Assembly: GCF_965232925.1 (NCBI RefSeq)
Contig: NZ_CBDDRA010000007.1
Location: 1 to 64,000 of the forward strand
DNA: 64,000 nucleotides
Direction: 5' to 3'
Origin: Tumidithrix helvetica
GTDB taxonomy: Bacteria > Cyanobacteriota > Cyanobacteriia > Pseudanabaenales > Pseudanabaenaceae
The notes beneath the pieces were generated by a model. That model saw nothing but the letters and a program-made list of their open reading frames with translations, made no database searches and had not been told where the DNA came from. Positions 52,659 through 61,445 of this stretch are shown piece after piece (position 1 is the first letter of the stretch; every line of letters begins with the position of its first letter). Position numbers and translations under genes: made by a program.

Positions 52659-54259
52659 GGTCTTTCCTCAAAAGAACTAGGTAGGATTGCTTGAGATGAA
52701 CTTGCGGAACCAACAGCGATCGGCTTGAGATGACGTTCAAACCAGAGTCCCGCTAGGATTACGGCTGTACCGCAGAGGGCGAAGATAAAGGACTTCAATA
52801 ACAGCCCAGTATTGTATTCAAATAGACGACTGATAACCTGTAGAGCAACCAAGAAAATTCCTGACCAAAATGGAATTCGCTGCGATTTTTCTAAGGAGAT
52901 GCGAATCAAGCCCATGGAAATCAGAAATAGCAATGCGTTGTAGGTAAATGTGGCAATTTCTGGAATTGGCATCAGGCTTCCGTGCCAGAGAACGATCGCG
53001 ATCTCCACCGCCATAAAGCCACCCACTATCTTCGTTACAACACCTCTTTCGGAGTCCTGTAAAAGCCGCCACCAAGCAAATGCGGCAACACTTCCGAATA
53101 GTAGCAGATTCACCAAGCTAGACCATTCTGTAAAGGGATGGGTTTCCACAAAAACAATATCTTGACTCCGCCAACTCCATGCTCCCCAAAAAGATTGAAA
53201 GTAACAGATTGCGCTCAAGAGGACTAGGGAAAACCCATGCGCTAAATAGGCAAAGGAGGGACTCGATCGCGGCAGAAAGCGTCCTGAGAGGAATCGCTGC
53301 CGCCACAGAAAGTCGTCATAGGCCCATAAAATTGCTGGAGGAAAGGTCAGCGCGATCGCCCAAATCACCTGTCCTGGAACGGCAAAATTATTTAAGCCAT
53401 ACACGCTGCGGAGCAAGCCTGCAACGGTCGCAAGTAACGCAAATAAAAAGATGGAACGAGATCGACACCAATAAGCCAGTGGGATAAATAGAAAGGCAGC
53501 CACAATTGGCATATATTCCCGAATTGTCCAGACCAGAAAGTTCCCTTCCTGAATCGATAGACTATTCAAGTACACCAGCACGGTGAGCACAATCGCAAGA
53601 ATGCCGATCGCGCGGGATCGACACCAATAAGCCAGTGGGACGAGTACGAAGACCGCGATCGCTAACATCTGCTGCGCGATTAGTTTCACCAAAACATCTT
53701 CATCCGTAGCCAGTCGGCTCCAGTGATTTCCCCAATGGAACAGATAGCCTAAACCAATCAGCAGAATCGCCATAATCCCAAGGGGGGTAAAACGCAATCC
53801 ATAGGCCATTGCCAGCACACCAAAGCCCCAGAGCAAGAAAAGTCCGAACAGTTCGCCATTAATGTGGAAAATCTGTCCCATTAGGGCAATATTTGCACCC
53901 AAAATCAGCGCTCCTAAAATCAAGAATCCCTGTCCGAGCCGCTGCCAGCGTGTAGTTTTCTGCCAGAGATGAAACCCCAACCAATTAGAGCCAATTAAGG
54001 CACTGAGCAACAAAATTGCGCGGAATTCCCGTGACATCTCCTGCCAATTGGAGGCTACGAATGCGATCGCTCCCAGCCCAAGTAAAATGCTACCCAGCCC
54101 GATCAGAATCATCGTAAATCGGCTAGAAGCATTGGCATCTAGGGCATTAAACCCATAACGTTCTGCGAGTTGCTGATATTGCTCTGGTGCGATCAAGGCT
54201 TCTGCCTGCCAGCGATCGGCTTCTTGGCGTAACTGCCGTCGAAATTTTTCTGTGAGCAT
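52655..54259 (-). CDS. DUF2157 multi-pass membrane protein
   Basis: A 534-residue membrane protein. The cytosolic N-terminal region (FRRQLRQEADRWQAEALIAP, AERYGFNALDANASSRFTMI) and about 14 helices define DUF2157. It ends in ATGA, coupling it to the GDYXXLXY gene, a known pairing in cyanobacteria and proteobacteria. Internally the coding sequence carries an exact 24-base repeat (53461-53484 and 53617-53640) 156 bases apart, giving LAYWCRSR twice in frame within the helix region. No transport substrate is established. Confidence 0.88.
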   Translation of the reverse strand: MLTEKFRRQLRQEADRWQAEALIAPEQYQQLAERYGFNALDANASSRFTMILIGLGSILLGLGAIAFVASNWQEMSREFRAILLLSALIGSNWLGFHLWQKTTRWQRLGQGFLILGALILGANIALMGQIFHINGELFGLFLLWGFGVLAMAYGLRFTPLGIMAILLIGLGYLFHWGNHWSRLATDEDVLVKLIAQQMLAIAVFVLVPLAYWCRSRAIGILAIVLTVLVYLNSLSIQEGNFLVWTIREYMPIVAAFLFIPLAYWCRSRSIFLFALLATVAGLLRSVYGLNNFAVPGQVIWAIALTFPPAILWAYDDFLWRQRFLSGRFLPRSSPSFAYLAHGFSLVLLSAICYFQSFWGAWSWRSQDIVFVETHPFTEWSSLVNLLLFGSVAAFAWWRLLQDSERGVVTKIVGGFMAVEIAIVLWHGSLMPIPEIATFTYNALLFLISMGLIRISLEKSQRIPFWSGIFLVALQVISRLFEYNTGLLLKSFIFALCGTAVILAGLWFERHLKPIAVGSASSSQAILPSSFEERP

Positions 54260-54369
54260 AAATTTGCCCCTGACTGTTAAATGTAATCAGGACTATGCCA
54301 TAAGACTGAGTTAGATTACTTGACCGCTTGTGACACTGTTCCAACTGGCACATCATCTAAGCATAAGTT

Positions 54370-54825
54370 ATGTACCACTTCATTACTCACTGGTATTTCA
54401 ACGCTCCGATTGAGCACGTATGGAAAGAGATTGAGGATACCTCAAACATCTCTGGATGGTTACGAGATTTTCGCAAGGTTTCACCGCGCAGCTTACAGAC
54501 AGGAGAGCATCGCAGTGTCGATATTGATGTCGAGTACCGTGGCGATCTTCCCTATACCTTTCGCTTTACGATGCATGTCATTAAGGTAGAGCCTCCTCAT
54601 CTGCTAGAACTGGAAGCAACAGGTAACTTGATCGGTCGAGGGAAATGGGTCTTGCGATCGCAAGACCAAGGTACAGCCGCCACATATTTTTGGGATGTGA
54701 CAGTTGCCAACCCCTTTTTTGCTCTATTTGTCAAATTCCCTTGGTTCAAAGCCATTACTGAAAGGAACCACAATGCCACAATGGATAGAGCCTATCAGGC
54801 GCTAAAACAAAAGTTACAGGCTTAG
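54370..54825 (+). CDS. SRPBCC-family protein
   Basis: A 151-residue START/SRPBCC hydrophobic-pocket protein. The N-terminus YHFITHWYFNAPIEHVWKEIEDT and the region IKVEPPHLLELEATGNLIGR plus RSQDQGTAATYFWDVTVANP give the beta-strands of the fold, and the C-terminal helix includes ERNHNATMDRAYQALKQKL. These proteins bind lipids, polyketides or act as cyclases. It starts with ATG at 54370 and lies in a short divergent pair with the DUF2157 operon. No substrate clue is present. Confidence 0.87.
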   Translation: MYHFITHWYFNAPIEHVWKEIEDTSNISGWLRDFRKVSPRSLQTGEHRSVDIDVEYRGDLPYTFRFTMHVIKVEPPHLLELEATGNLIGRGKWVLRSQDQGTAATYFWDVTVANPFFALFVKFPWFKAITERNHNATMDRAYQALKQKLQA

Positions 54826-55012
54826 CTAAAAATACTCTTACGCTTTTAAAATAACCCTCCTAGACCTTCCGATGCCTTATGCAAGCTAACGCGGAACAAA
54901 ATTGTGGTTTTTACGTCTAAAGAATACGAATAGCACCAAACAAAAGATCCGTCACATCGATCGTGGGGTATTTTTTGATTTTGATTGTAGTCAGTAGGAA
55001 GGTTAGACAATT

Positions 55013-55894
55013 ATGGGCGATCGCATTAGAACGATTGGGTTAATTTCCTCGGTCATGCTTGGCATGGGCGGGTTTAGTTTCTTTGACGCTACCTCTCAAG
55101 CAGTAGCACAATCTAGCCCTCAAAATTCTTTTGTAAGTTCTTTTGTCACTTCCTTAAATACATCAAATTCGCAAGCTGGGCAAGCGATCGCCATTCTTAG
55201 CGATCGCATTCGCCGCGACGGTTTCTATCAAGGGCGATTTAGACCCGAGTGTCTCATATTCCAAGTTGAAGGAGTCGAGGCAAATTTTGTCAGTGTGGCA
55301 GTTCGTGAGAAACATGGCGGCTCCTGTCCTGGTGACCCCAATACCTCCCCCCAAATCGATCGCTTTCGCGTGGTAAACGCCTCAGATATTCTCTGGCTAG
55401 ATTTGCCCAGAGGAGAATTTATTCCCTACGAACAGGCGCGATCGACGAGCATAAGCTCCACCAAGCAAAGGGAATTTCGGAGTGGATTTGCGATCGCCCA
55501 GCGAAACGCTGAAAACAACCGAGCCTGCATGACAGCATTGCAAACCGTTCAATCCCAACTCGAATTGGGCAGAAATGCGATCGCTGAGGTTTATAAAAAC
55601 GATATTTCTAACCAGTTTGATGGCTATCCTCAACTTCGTCCATTCAGTTACAACTTTCGCCTCAGGGGGTCTGGGGTAGATACTGTAATGAGTTCTAATC
55701 AACTACTAGCATCAGTTAGTCAGAAGATTATCGAAGCCTGTCCTCAAGTTAGTCTTGTACGATTTAGTATAGCCGAAACCGACTGGGTAAGAACCTATGG
55801 GGATTTAGGAAGACCCAAAGTTGAGGAGTTCGAGTGCATCGATCCGCCTATCTCCACGCAAAAAATTCGTTGGGGACAACAGGTCTGTCTATAA
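55013..55894 (+). CDS. Exported protein of unknown function with COP23-like pattern
   Basis: A 293-residue protein with an N-terminal signal sequence (about residues 8-33, FFDATSQAVAQ SSP as the cut region). The central part QARSTSISSTKQREFRSGFA and conserved Cys (CLIF, CPGD, CMTA, CPQV, CIDP, CL) suggest a periplasmic disulfide protein. Repeated motifs like FVSVAVREKHGGSCPGDPN recall small circadian-oscillating lipoproteins seen in cyanobacteria, but I would not assign this with confidence. It is monocistronic; the start at 55013 has an aggtt site nearby. Confidence 0.6.
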   Translation: MGDRIRTIGLISSVMLGMGGFSFFDATSQAVAQSSPQNSFVSSFVTSLNTSNSQAGQAIAILSDRIRRDGFYQGRFRPECLIFQVEGVEANFVSVAVREKHGGSCPGDPNTSPQIDRFRVVNASDILWLDLPRGEFIPYEQARSTSISSTKQREFRSGFAIAQRNAENNRACMTALQTVQSQLELGRNAIAEVYKNDISNQFDGYPQLRPFSYNFRLRGSGVDTVMSSNQLLASVSQKIIEACPQVSLVRFSIAETDWVRTYGDLGRPKVEEFECIDPPISTQKIRWGQQVCL

Positions 55895-56119
55895 ACATTG
55901 GCTAGAAAACATCAATTTCAGTAGTGCCTCATACTTGACACACTTCGTCGAAACAAGGGTTTTGATGTGGATGAATTTGGGGATCTATTCACTGCCTCTA
56001 TTGGAAACTGACGTTAAGCTATGATTAACTTTAGAAATTGGTATTAGACTTTTAGGTGGTGGGGCTTAGTTGTTTGATAAGCTTACCCTAGGATTTTTGG
56101 GCGATATGAAGTAAATCTG

Positions 56120-57661
56120 ATGGATGAGCAGGCTATTGTGGTTCGAGTTGCTTGGTGCAGTCCCATGGATTTGCCAAAATCAAAAGACTTGTTCCCAGAT
56201 TTTGAGCTTTATCACATCGATCCACTAATCCTCAGCCAAAGCATGGTGATTTCTGACAATGAAAATACCAGTAATGCTTATAATTGGCTGCGTCGATTTA
56301 AGCGGTATATTGTTTTCGAGAAATCACCCAAGTTCGATCTACTTGTGCTTGATATTAGATTTTTTCAAACTCTGGAAGATCTCAAAACCATTAAGACTCA
56401 CCTCGGACTCACAACGGTCGTCTTGGTAGATGGAGTCGAACAAGAGTCATCGGTTCTCAGTTGGTTGGATCCAGAAGACGAGATATGTAGACGGGACGCG
56501 ATCGAACAGCAAATAGGCTTCCGTTTGCGACGTTGTGATTGGCACAGACAGCAAAAGTATTCAGGGACACTTGATAGTCTGACAGGTGTCGCCAATCGAC
56601 AAAGGTTTCAAGACTATGCGATCGCACTGCTTGAATCCAATGATACAGAGGAACTTCTGTGCCTTATCCTCTTAGATCTAGATTATTTTAAGGTTGTCAA
56701 CGATACCTTCGGACACAGTGCAGGCGACAATCTCCTCCAAAAGATTGGAGAACTGTTGCGACAATATGCCCTTGGTTCTGACCTTGTCGCTCGAATTGGT
56801 GGGGAGGAATTTGTAGTTTGTATGCGTGGTAGCCTTGAACAGGGAAGAGCCTTTGCAGAATTCTTAAGGACTCAGATTGAAGCCCACGAATTTGGTACGA
56901 TTCGAGTCACGGCTTCCTTTGGCGTCGCTTCTTTTAGCGGACATTCTTCGTTTGAGGAACTCATGGAGGAAGCCGATCAGTGTCTCTATGCTGCCAAGGG
57001 AAAAGGGCGTAACTGTGTCGTGACCGCTAGCGAATTTGATGCGATCGCTGATGCTGATGGACAAGATGGACTGCTTGCCGATTTTGAAAATCGCATTCAT
57101 GTGGCGGCGGCAAGAATGGCAAGCTATATGGTGTTAAAAGCCCGTAAGCTCTACAAACAGTATCGAGCAGAGGCAGATCGCGATGGATTAACTGGAGTTT
57201 TCAATCGCCGCTATCTAGATCGTTTACTGCTGCGAGAGTTAGAAAAGTCACAGAAGCATCATCGACACTTAACTGTTGCGCTCCTCGATCTAGATCATTT
57301 TGGTGAAGTCAATAGAACCTATGGCTTCCCTACGGGCGATCGCGCTCTCAAGGCAGCTACAAAGGTACTTCAACAGAGTGTAAGGGTTGTAGACTGGGTA
57401 GCACGCTACGGTGGGGAGGAGTTCTGTATTGTCATGCCTGACACTGAGCTGAGAGAAGGATGTCAGGTCGCTGAACGAATTCGCTTAGCTTTAGAAGAGG
57501 AGACAGTAACTGCCTACAACGGTCAGCTCTTTCAAGTCACTGCCAGTATTGGAGTTGTCGAACTCATAGCTGAAGACATAGATCCTGTTGCTCTGTTGCA
57601 ACGTGCCAGTGACAAGGTGCGTGAAGCCAAAAAAAGCGGACGCAATCAGATAAGGTTCTAA
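56120..57661 (+). CDS. Protein with two GGDEF (diguanylate cyclase) domains
   Basis: A 513-residue cytosolic protein. Residues 1-140 look like a receiver-like alpha/beta module without an obvious phospho-acceptor Asp. Two GGDEF domains follow: about 150-305 with SLTGVANRQRF and RIGGEEF (227-231), and about 350-510 with GLTGVFNRRYLDRL and RYGGEEF (431-435). Both carry the active GG(D/E)EF form, so either could make c-di-GMP; no EAL or HD-GYP is present. Each ends with the conserved ASFGVA or ASIGVV block and a KKGRN-like tail. It is 18 bases upstream of the hydrolase gene, probably one operon. Confidence 0.88.
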   Translation: MDEQAIVVRVAWCSPMDLPKSKDLFPDFELYHIDPLILSQSMVISDNENTSNAYNWLRRFKRYIVFEKSPKFDLLVLDIRFFQTLEDLKTIKTHLGLTTVVLVDGVEQESSVLSWLDPEDEICRRDAIEQQIGFRLRRCDWHRQQKYSGTLDSLTGVANRQRFQDYAIALLESNDTEELLCLILLDLDYFKVVNDTFGHSAGDNLLQKIGELLRQYALGSDLVARIGGEEFVVCMRGSLEQGRAFAEFLRTQIEAHEFGTIRVTASFGVASFSGHSSFEELMEEADQCLYAAKGKGRNCVVTASEFDAIADADGQDGLLADFENRIHVAAARMASYMVLKARKLYKQYRAEADRDGLTGVFNRRYLDRLLLRELEKSQKHHRHLTVALLDLDHFGEVNRTYGFPTGDRALKAATKVLQQSVRVVDWVARYGGEEFCIVMPDTELREGCQVAERIRLALEEETVTAYNGQLFQVTASIGVVELIAEDIDPVALLQRASDKVREAKKSGRNQIRF

Positions 57662-57678
57662 TAGAAGACATCTTAATA

Positions 57679-58365
57679 ATGACAAAAGAAACTGTAGTTC
57701 TTCTTCATGGATTGTGTAGGACGAGCAAGTCGATGGAACCAATGGCAAATCGACTAAAGTCGGAAGGGTTTGATGTCGTAAATTTGAACTATCCATCTCG
57801 TACGCGCAGCATCAACGACCTCGCTTTGGAAGTTTTTAGTCGTATCATCGCAGACCCAACTTGCGATCGCGCATCACGCATCCATTTTGTTACGCACTCA
57901 ATGGGTGGAATCTTGGTGCGAAGCTTCTTGAAGAATTACTCATTACCGAAATTAGGAAGTGTCGTAATGCTCAGCCCACCCAATCAAGGCAGTGAAGTCG
58001 TCGATAAGCTTGGCTCACTTCGTCTTTTTGATTTACTCAATGGTCCAGCAGGTCGAGAACTGAGCACCGATCCGCACAGCACTCCAAATATACTCGGCTC
58101 GGTTAACTTCAAATTGGGCGTAATCGCAGGCGATCTCTCTATCAATTGGATCAACAGTATTTTAATCAAAGGCTCTAACGATGGAAAGGTATCGGTCGAA
58201 CGAACCAAGATCGAGGGTATGAGCGACCATATTACGATCCATGCTGCCCATCCTTTTCTAATGACCAATCAAGAAGCAATTCTTCAGACCATTCATTTTT
58301 TAAAGAAGGGAGCATTTCACAATCTACCCAAACGTAAGTTCGGGCTCTTCCTTTCAAAACATTAA
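57679..58365 (+). CDS. Alpha/beta hydrolase, lipase-like
   Basis: A 228-residue alpha/beta-hydrolase. VVLLHGLCRTSKSMEPMANRL contains the oxyanion-hole region, and HFVTHSMGGILVRSFLKN has the nucleophile Ser in HSMGG. The Asp and His of the triad should lie in the C-terminal half (NDGKVSVER and HPFLM). It resembles small extracellular-type lipases and Ser acyltransferases; no signal peptide is seen. It lies 17 bases after the tandem-GGDEF gene and likely shares its transcript. It ends just before a palindrome. Confidence 0.85.
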   Translation: MTKETVVLLHGLCRTSKSMEPMANRLKSEGFDVVNLNYPSRTRSINDLALEVFSRIIADPTCDRASRIHFVTHSMGGILVRSFLKNYSLPKLGSVVMLSPPNQGSEVVDKLGSLRLFDLLNGPAGRELSTDPHSTPNILGSVNFKLGVIAGDLSINWINSILIKGSNDGKVSVERTKIEGMSDHITIHAAHPFLMTNQEAILQTIHFLKKGAFHNLPKRKFGLFLSKH

Positions 58366-58736
58366 CGTATGTGTTTGCGAACACATGCCACAGCAGACAC
58401 TCGATCGCAAATATCTTGAAAAATAATCGTAAATATCTTGAGAATTGATGTTTATCAGTCTTGTTTTGTATTTTTGAATACTGATTGGGAACTCTAAAAT
58501 ACTACGAGCTGTGAATCTAAAATATTTATAATTTGAATTGTATTTAAAACCTAAAAAATGCGATATCTTAAAAAGATGCAATAAAAATAATTGCCTACTA
58601 AACTTCTTGCAATTTCTAGCGCTTATTTTGGGGAAATTGTAATTTCTAGATCTGGAAAAAGCAATTTTTGGGTAACTTAAGTTCTGTAAGAAATTTTTTG
58701 ATTTCTAAAGACCATTATTTCGTTTTTGAGGTATTT
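58366..58736. other. Intergenic region with perfect 18-bp palindrome
   Basis: 371 bases between the hydrolase and V4R-like genes. Directly after the hydrolase stop, ATGTGTT-tgcg-AACACAT (58369-58386) forms a perfect hairpin with no T-tract. Beyond it the sequence is AT-rich; the repeated motif caatttctag/aatttctag near 58610-58650 is a short direct repeat. No gene is supported; the promoter of the next gene group probably lies in the latter half. Confidence 0.6.
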
Positions 58737-59192
58737 ATGCGGACTGAGCTTGGTGATTTTAACAGCATTGTTTGTTTCAAAGCTGTAGTTACTGGAACTG
58801 AAGAAGCATTGGGGGAAAAAGCAGCGGCGATCGCCTTGATTGCGGCTGGACGTGCTCGTGGCAAGCATCTTGCCGAAGAGCTTGGTATTGTCGGGAAAGG
58901 CAGTAATGGGGAAGTTGTCCTCCTGCTCCAGAAAGCATTGGGTAAAGACGGTACTAGGCTTTGCATTATCGATAAGATCGAACATACCGATGAATCGATC
59001 AAAGCTTACTGCCGAGAAACAGTTTGTTCTGCTGGCGAACCCATGGGATCGCCCCGTAAGTTGTCCTTCACCCTAGGAGCCATTCAAGGTGTTTTAGAGT
59101 CAGTTACAGGAAAACGCCTGCGTGGAAAGCAAATAGAGTCAGTTTTGCGAGGTGGTTCTCATGACGTCGTTGAATATGAAGTAATTGGTTAG
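58737..59192 (+). CDS. V4R-like sensor protein of a GTPase gene cluster
   Basis: A 151-residue protein. The ATG at 58737 (MRTELGDFNSIVCF) is used; the frame opens earlier at 58668 but those residues look unrelated. The N-terminal part GEKAAAIALIAAGRARGKHL is helical. The C-terminal half CRETVCSAGEPMGSPRKLSF, TLGAIQGVLESVTGKRLRGK and GGSHDVVEYEV has the order of a V4R (vinyl-4-reductase-type, hydrocarbon or heme ligand binding) domain. It is first of four same-strand genes with roadblock, small GTPase and PATAN proteins, so it likely senses a ligand for that switch. The cyanobacterial function is not known to me. Confidence 0.68.
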   Translation: MRTELGDFNSIVCFKAVVTGTEEALGEKAAAIALIAAGRARGKHLAEELGIVGKGSNGEVVLLLQKALGKDGTRLCIIDKIEHTDESIKAYCRETVCSAGEPMGSPRKLSFTLGAIQGVLESVTGKRLRGKQIESVLRGGSHDVVEYEVIG

Positions 59193-59223
59193 TTTCATCC
59201 TTCGTTCAAGGTTTTGGGGATTC

Positions 59224-59263
59224 GCGATTTAGAATCGCTGTGAGTCTTATTGAAAATAAGACT
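59224..59263 (+). promoter_or_regulatory. Two consecutive hairpins before the roadblock gene
   Basis: GCGATT-tag-AATCGC (59224-59235) and AGTCTTATT-gaa-AATAAGACT (59243-59263) are perfect stems between the V4R-like stop and the roadblock SD. They may stabilise or process the polycistronic RNA, or act as a weak terminator. Confidence 0.55.
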
Positions 59264-59331
59264 AAGGTTTCTGGCTTTATGTTTCAAGACCCATTCAAAC
59301 AAAAGACAATTCAAAATTTAAGGAGGAAAAT

Positions 59332-59703
59332 ATGGGTATTAATGTTGCGAAGCTGGAAGGTATTTTGCAAAATTTGGTGACTGGTACTAGTGACGTGCAG
59401 GGGGCAGCACTCGTATCGCCAGATGGTCTACCTCTAGCATCGACATTGCCAAGTGGAATGGATGAAGAAAGGGTTTCGGCAATGTCAGCCGCGATGCTTT
59501 CCCTCGGCGAGCGTATCGGTAGCGAGCTATCTAGAGGAGCGATCGATCGCCTATATGTGGAAGGTGACAAAGGCTATGGCATCTTGACTAGCTGCGGAGA
59601 AGAAGCTGTCTTGCTAGTTCTAGCAAGCAAAGCTGCAAAACAAGGCGTACTGATGTTAGAGATCAAACGGGTCGCGAGTGAGATCAAGTCAGCTCTCTCC
59701 TAG
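59332..59703 (+). CDS. Roadblock/LC7 (MglB-type) protein
   Basis: A 123-residue roadblock/LC7 protein: NVAKLEGILQNLVTGTSDVQGAALVSPDGLPLASTLP shows the diagnostic helix-strand pattern, and EERVSAMSAAMLSLGERIGS plus LTSCGEEAVLLVLASKAAKQ complete the fold. In Myxococcus, MglB of this family is the GAP for the polarity GTPase MglA. The neighbouring gene encodes a small GTPase, so the pair is expected to form such a switch. A strong AAGGAGG precedes the ATG at 59332, the best SD in the cluster. It is conserved in length for the family. Confidence 0.92.
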   Translation: MGINVAKLEGILQNLVTGTSDVQGAALVSPDGLPLASTLPSGMDEERVSAMSAAMLSLGERIGSELSRGAIDRLYVEGDKGYGILTSCGEEAVLLVLASKAAKQGVLMLEIKRVASEIKSALS

Positions 59704-59713
59704 AAATTTTGAC

Positions 59714-59758
59714 GTATAGAGCGGGTTTTTCGGATTCGATCGAAAAACTCCTCTATAC
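59714..59758 (+). promoter_or_regulatory. Long hairpin between roadblock and GTPase genes
   Basis: GTATAGAG (59714-59721) pairs with CTCTATAC (59751-59758), and after a one-base bulge GGGTTTTTCG pairs with CGAAAAACTC around an eight-base loop: 18 paired positions in all. It lies 11 bases after the roadblock stop and 134 bases before the GTPase start. A T-run is not present, so an attenuator or RNA-processing role is more likely than plain termination. Confidence 0.65.
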
Positions 59759-59891
59759 GACTAAGAACCCCTATATTGAAGTTTGGGGTAAGGAAAATCT
59801 TTCTATCATTTTTCCTGAGACTTTTGGGCAATTATGAGAGCTTTGCCCACACATCGGGTTTAATGATGAAGGGAAGAGATAGAAGAAATTT

Positions 59892-60434
59892 ATGGAAATC
59901 ATGCGGTTGGTTGTGGCTGGGACAGTTGGAGCAGGGAAGTCAACTTTTATTCGGACTGTAAGTGAAATTGATGTGGTCGATACCGATCGCCGCGCAACGG
60001 ACGAAACAGCAGAAATAAAACATAAAACTACTGTGGCAATGGACTTTGGACGATTAACATTTGGTCCGAATATGGCTCTACATATTTATGGAACACCAGG
60101 GCAACAACGCTTTGACTTTATGTGGGATATTCTGATCCGTAGAGCCCATGCTTTTATTTTATTGGTGGCAGCCCATCGACCGCATGAGTTCCGTTATGCA
60201 AGGCGCATTCTCAGCTATATGAATCGCCGCGTTCAAATTCCTTACATTATTGGCATTACCCACATGGATTGTGAGGGCGCATGGTCAAGCGAGAATATTA
60301 AGTTGGCTCTGGGGCTTGTGGACGAAAAAAGCCAACCACCAGTGGTTGTTTTGAATGCTAACGAGCAAGATAGCGTGATTCAAGCGATCGTCGCTCTCGT
60401 GCAATATTACATTCAAAGTACTTCTGTAGCTTAA
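59892..60434 (+). CDS. MglA-like small GTPase
   Basis: A 180-residue GTPase. The P-loop is AGTVGAGKSTF (residues 9-19); KTTVAMDFGRLTFGPNM carries the switch I Thr; the switch II block is TPGQQRFDFMWD, where the classical DxxG Asp is replaced as in MglA-type proteins. The G4 motif is degenerate, ITHMD instead of NKxD, so guanine recognition may be altered. It follows the roadblock protein, its presumed GAP partner, as in motility and polarity systems. The first ATG (59892, with a second at 59901) is used. PATAN follows 80 bases later. Confidence 0.88.
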   Translation: MEIMRLVVAGTVGAGKSTFIRTVSEIDVVDTDRRATDETAEIKHKTTVAMDFGRLTFGPNMALHIYGTPGQQRFDFMWDILIRRAHAFILLVAAHRPHEFRYARRILSYMNRRVQIPYIIGITHMDCEGAWSSENIKLALGLVDEKSQPPVVVLNANEQDSVIQAIVALVQYYIQSTSVA

Positions 60435-60514
60435 TTTCCTAGGTTAACATTATAAAAAAATTGTAGCTATTTCCAAAATCATAAATTAGGTCGTTTACCC
60501 TCTGGTTCACAGTT

Positions 60515-61387
60515 ATGGCAATTAAAGGTTCTTTATCCGAATTTTCTCTTCCAGAGATATTCCAGTTTTTGGATCAGGGGCAAAAAACTGGATTGTTGAG
60601 CATCAGAGATATGCAAGACTTGCAAACAGGAAAGGCATTTGCACGACATATTTGGTTTCACAATGGACGGGTTGTAGCTGCGGGCAATCAATTGGACAAT
60701 CGAGGATTGGCACGCTTGATCGAACAAAGAGGATGGGTTACCGATGCAATTCGTCCAGAATTTGAACGATTAATCCGAGAAAATGCACCTCTAGGACTAA
60801 ATCTAAAAGCATTGGGAATATTGCAACCCGATCAACTCAAATTATTATTTGGCATACAGGTTATCCGAGAAGTTTGCGCCCTCTTTCAAGTAGAAACAGG
60901 AATATTCCGATTTGATGGAAAGATAGACTTACCTAAAGCAGAAATGACAGGATTAAGTCTGCCTGCAACCGAGACTACACTGATGGGATTGCGCAGTCTT
61001 AAAGACTGGAAGGTTTTAGAAAGCAAGCTTCCCGAACCTAACTCAACATTATTTAGGATTATTCCAGGTCATCCACATTTGCGTTTGGATGCAAGTGAGA
61101 CTCAGGTATTGGAACTTGCCAATGGTTCTGTTAAGTTAACAAGGATGTCAGAGAAATTTGATATTCCTATCCAAAAAATCCAGCAAATCGCATTTCGCTT
61201 GATTGTGGTGTGTTTAGTCGAAGAAGTCCCTGATATTGATGCGAACGTAGCGACTAATTCTGATGACGTGATTGAAATGGATGATGACACAAACGGGCAG
61301 GTGACTAGCTCGTCAGTGCAAACTGAAATTAGTACTTCGTACTTGCAAAACCTATTAGGATTTTTGCAACAAAAAAAGCCATGGTAA
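60515..61387 (+). CDS. PATAN (DUF4388) domain protein
   Basis: A 290-residue protein starting with a DUF4388/PATAN domain: MAIKGSLSEFSLPEIFQFLDQGQKTGLLSIRD, then HIWFHNGRVVAAGNQ, both hallmark strings. PATAN is found at the N-terminus of PatA-type response regulators (heterocyst patterning, motility control). Here no receiver domain follows; residues 100-240 are helical and include a winged-helix-like part (LANGSVKLTRMSEKFDIPIQ), with an acidic Ser-rich tail. It is the last gene of the cluster with V4R, roadblock and GTPase proteins and may be its effector. Confidence 0.85.
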   Translation: MAIKGSLSEFSLPEIFQFLDQGQKTGLLSIRDMQDLQTGKAFARHIWFHNGRVVAAGNQLDNRGLARLIEQRGWVTDAIRPEFERLIRENAPLGLNLKALGILQPDQLKLLFGIQVIREVCALFQVETGIFRFDGKIDLPKAEMTGLSLPATETTLMGLRSLKDWKVLESKLPEPNSTLFRIIPGHPHLRLDASETQVLELANGSVKLTRMSEKFDIPIQKIQQIAFRLIVVCLVEEVPDIDANVATNSDDVIEMDDDTNGQVTSSSVQTEISTSYLQNLLGFLQQKKPW

Positions 61388-61445
61388 ATGATTCTAGGGA
61401 ACTTGGCATATTGTTGCGGGTCACTGTGGCACGATCGCCTAACCA

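Noticed and set aside
59776..59961. 61-codon frame overlapping the GTPase start
   Set aside because: Out of frame with the GTPase and without family features; the P-loop frame from 59892 is the real one.
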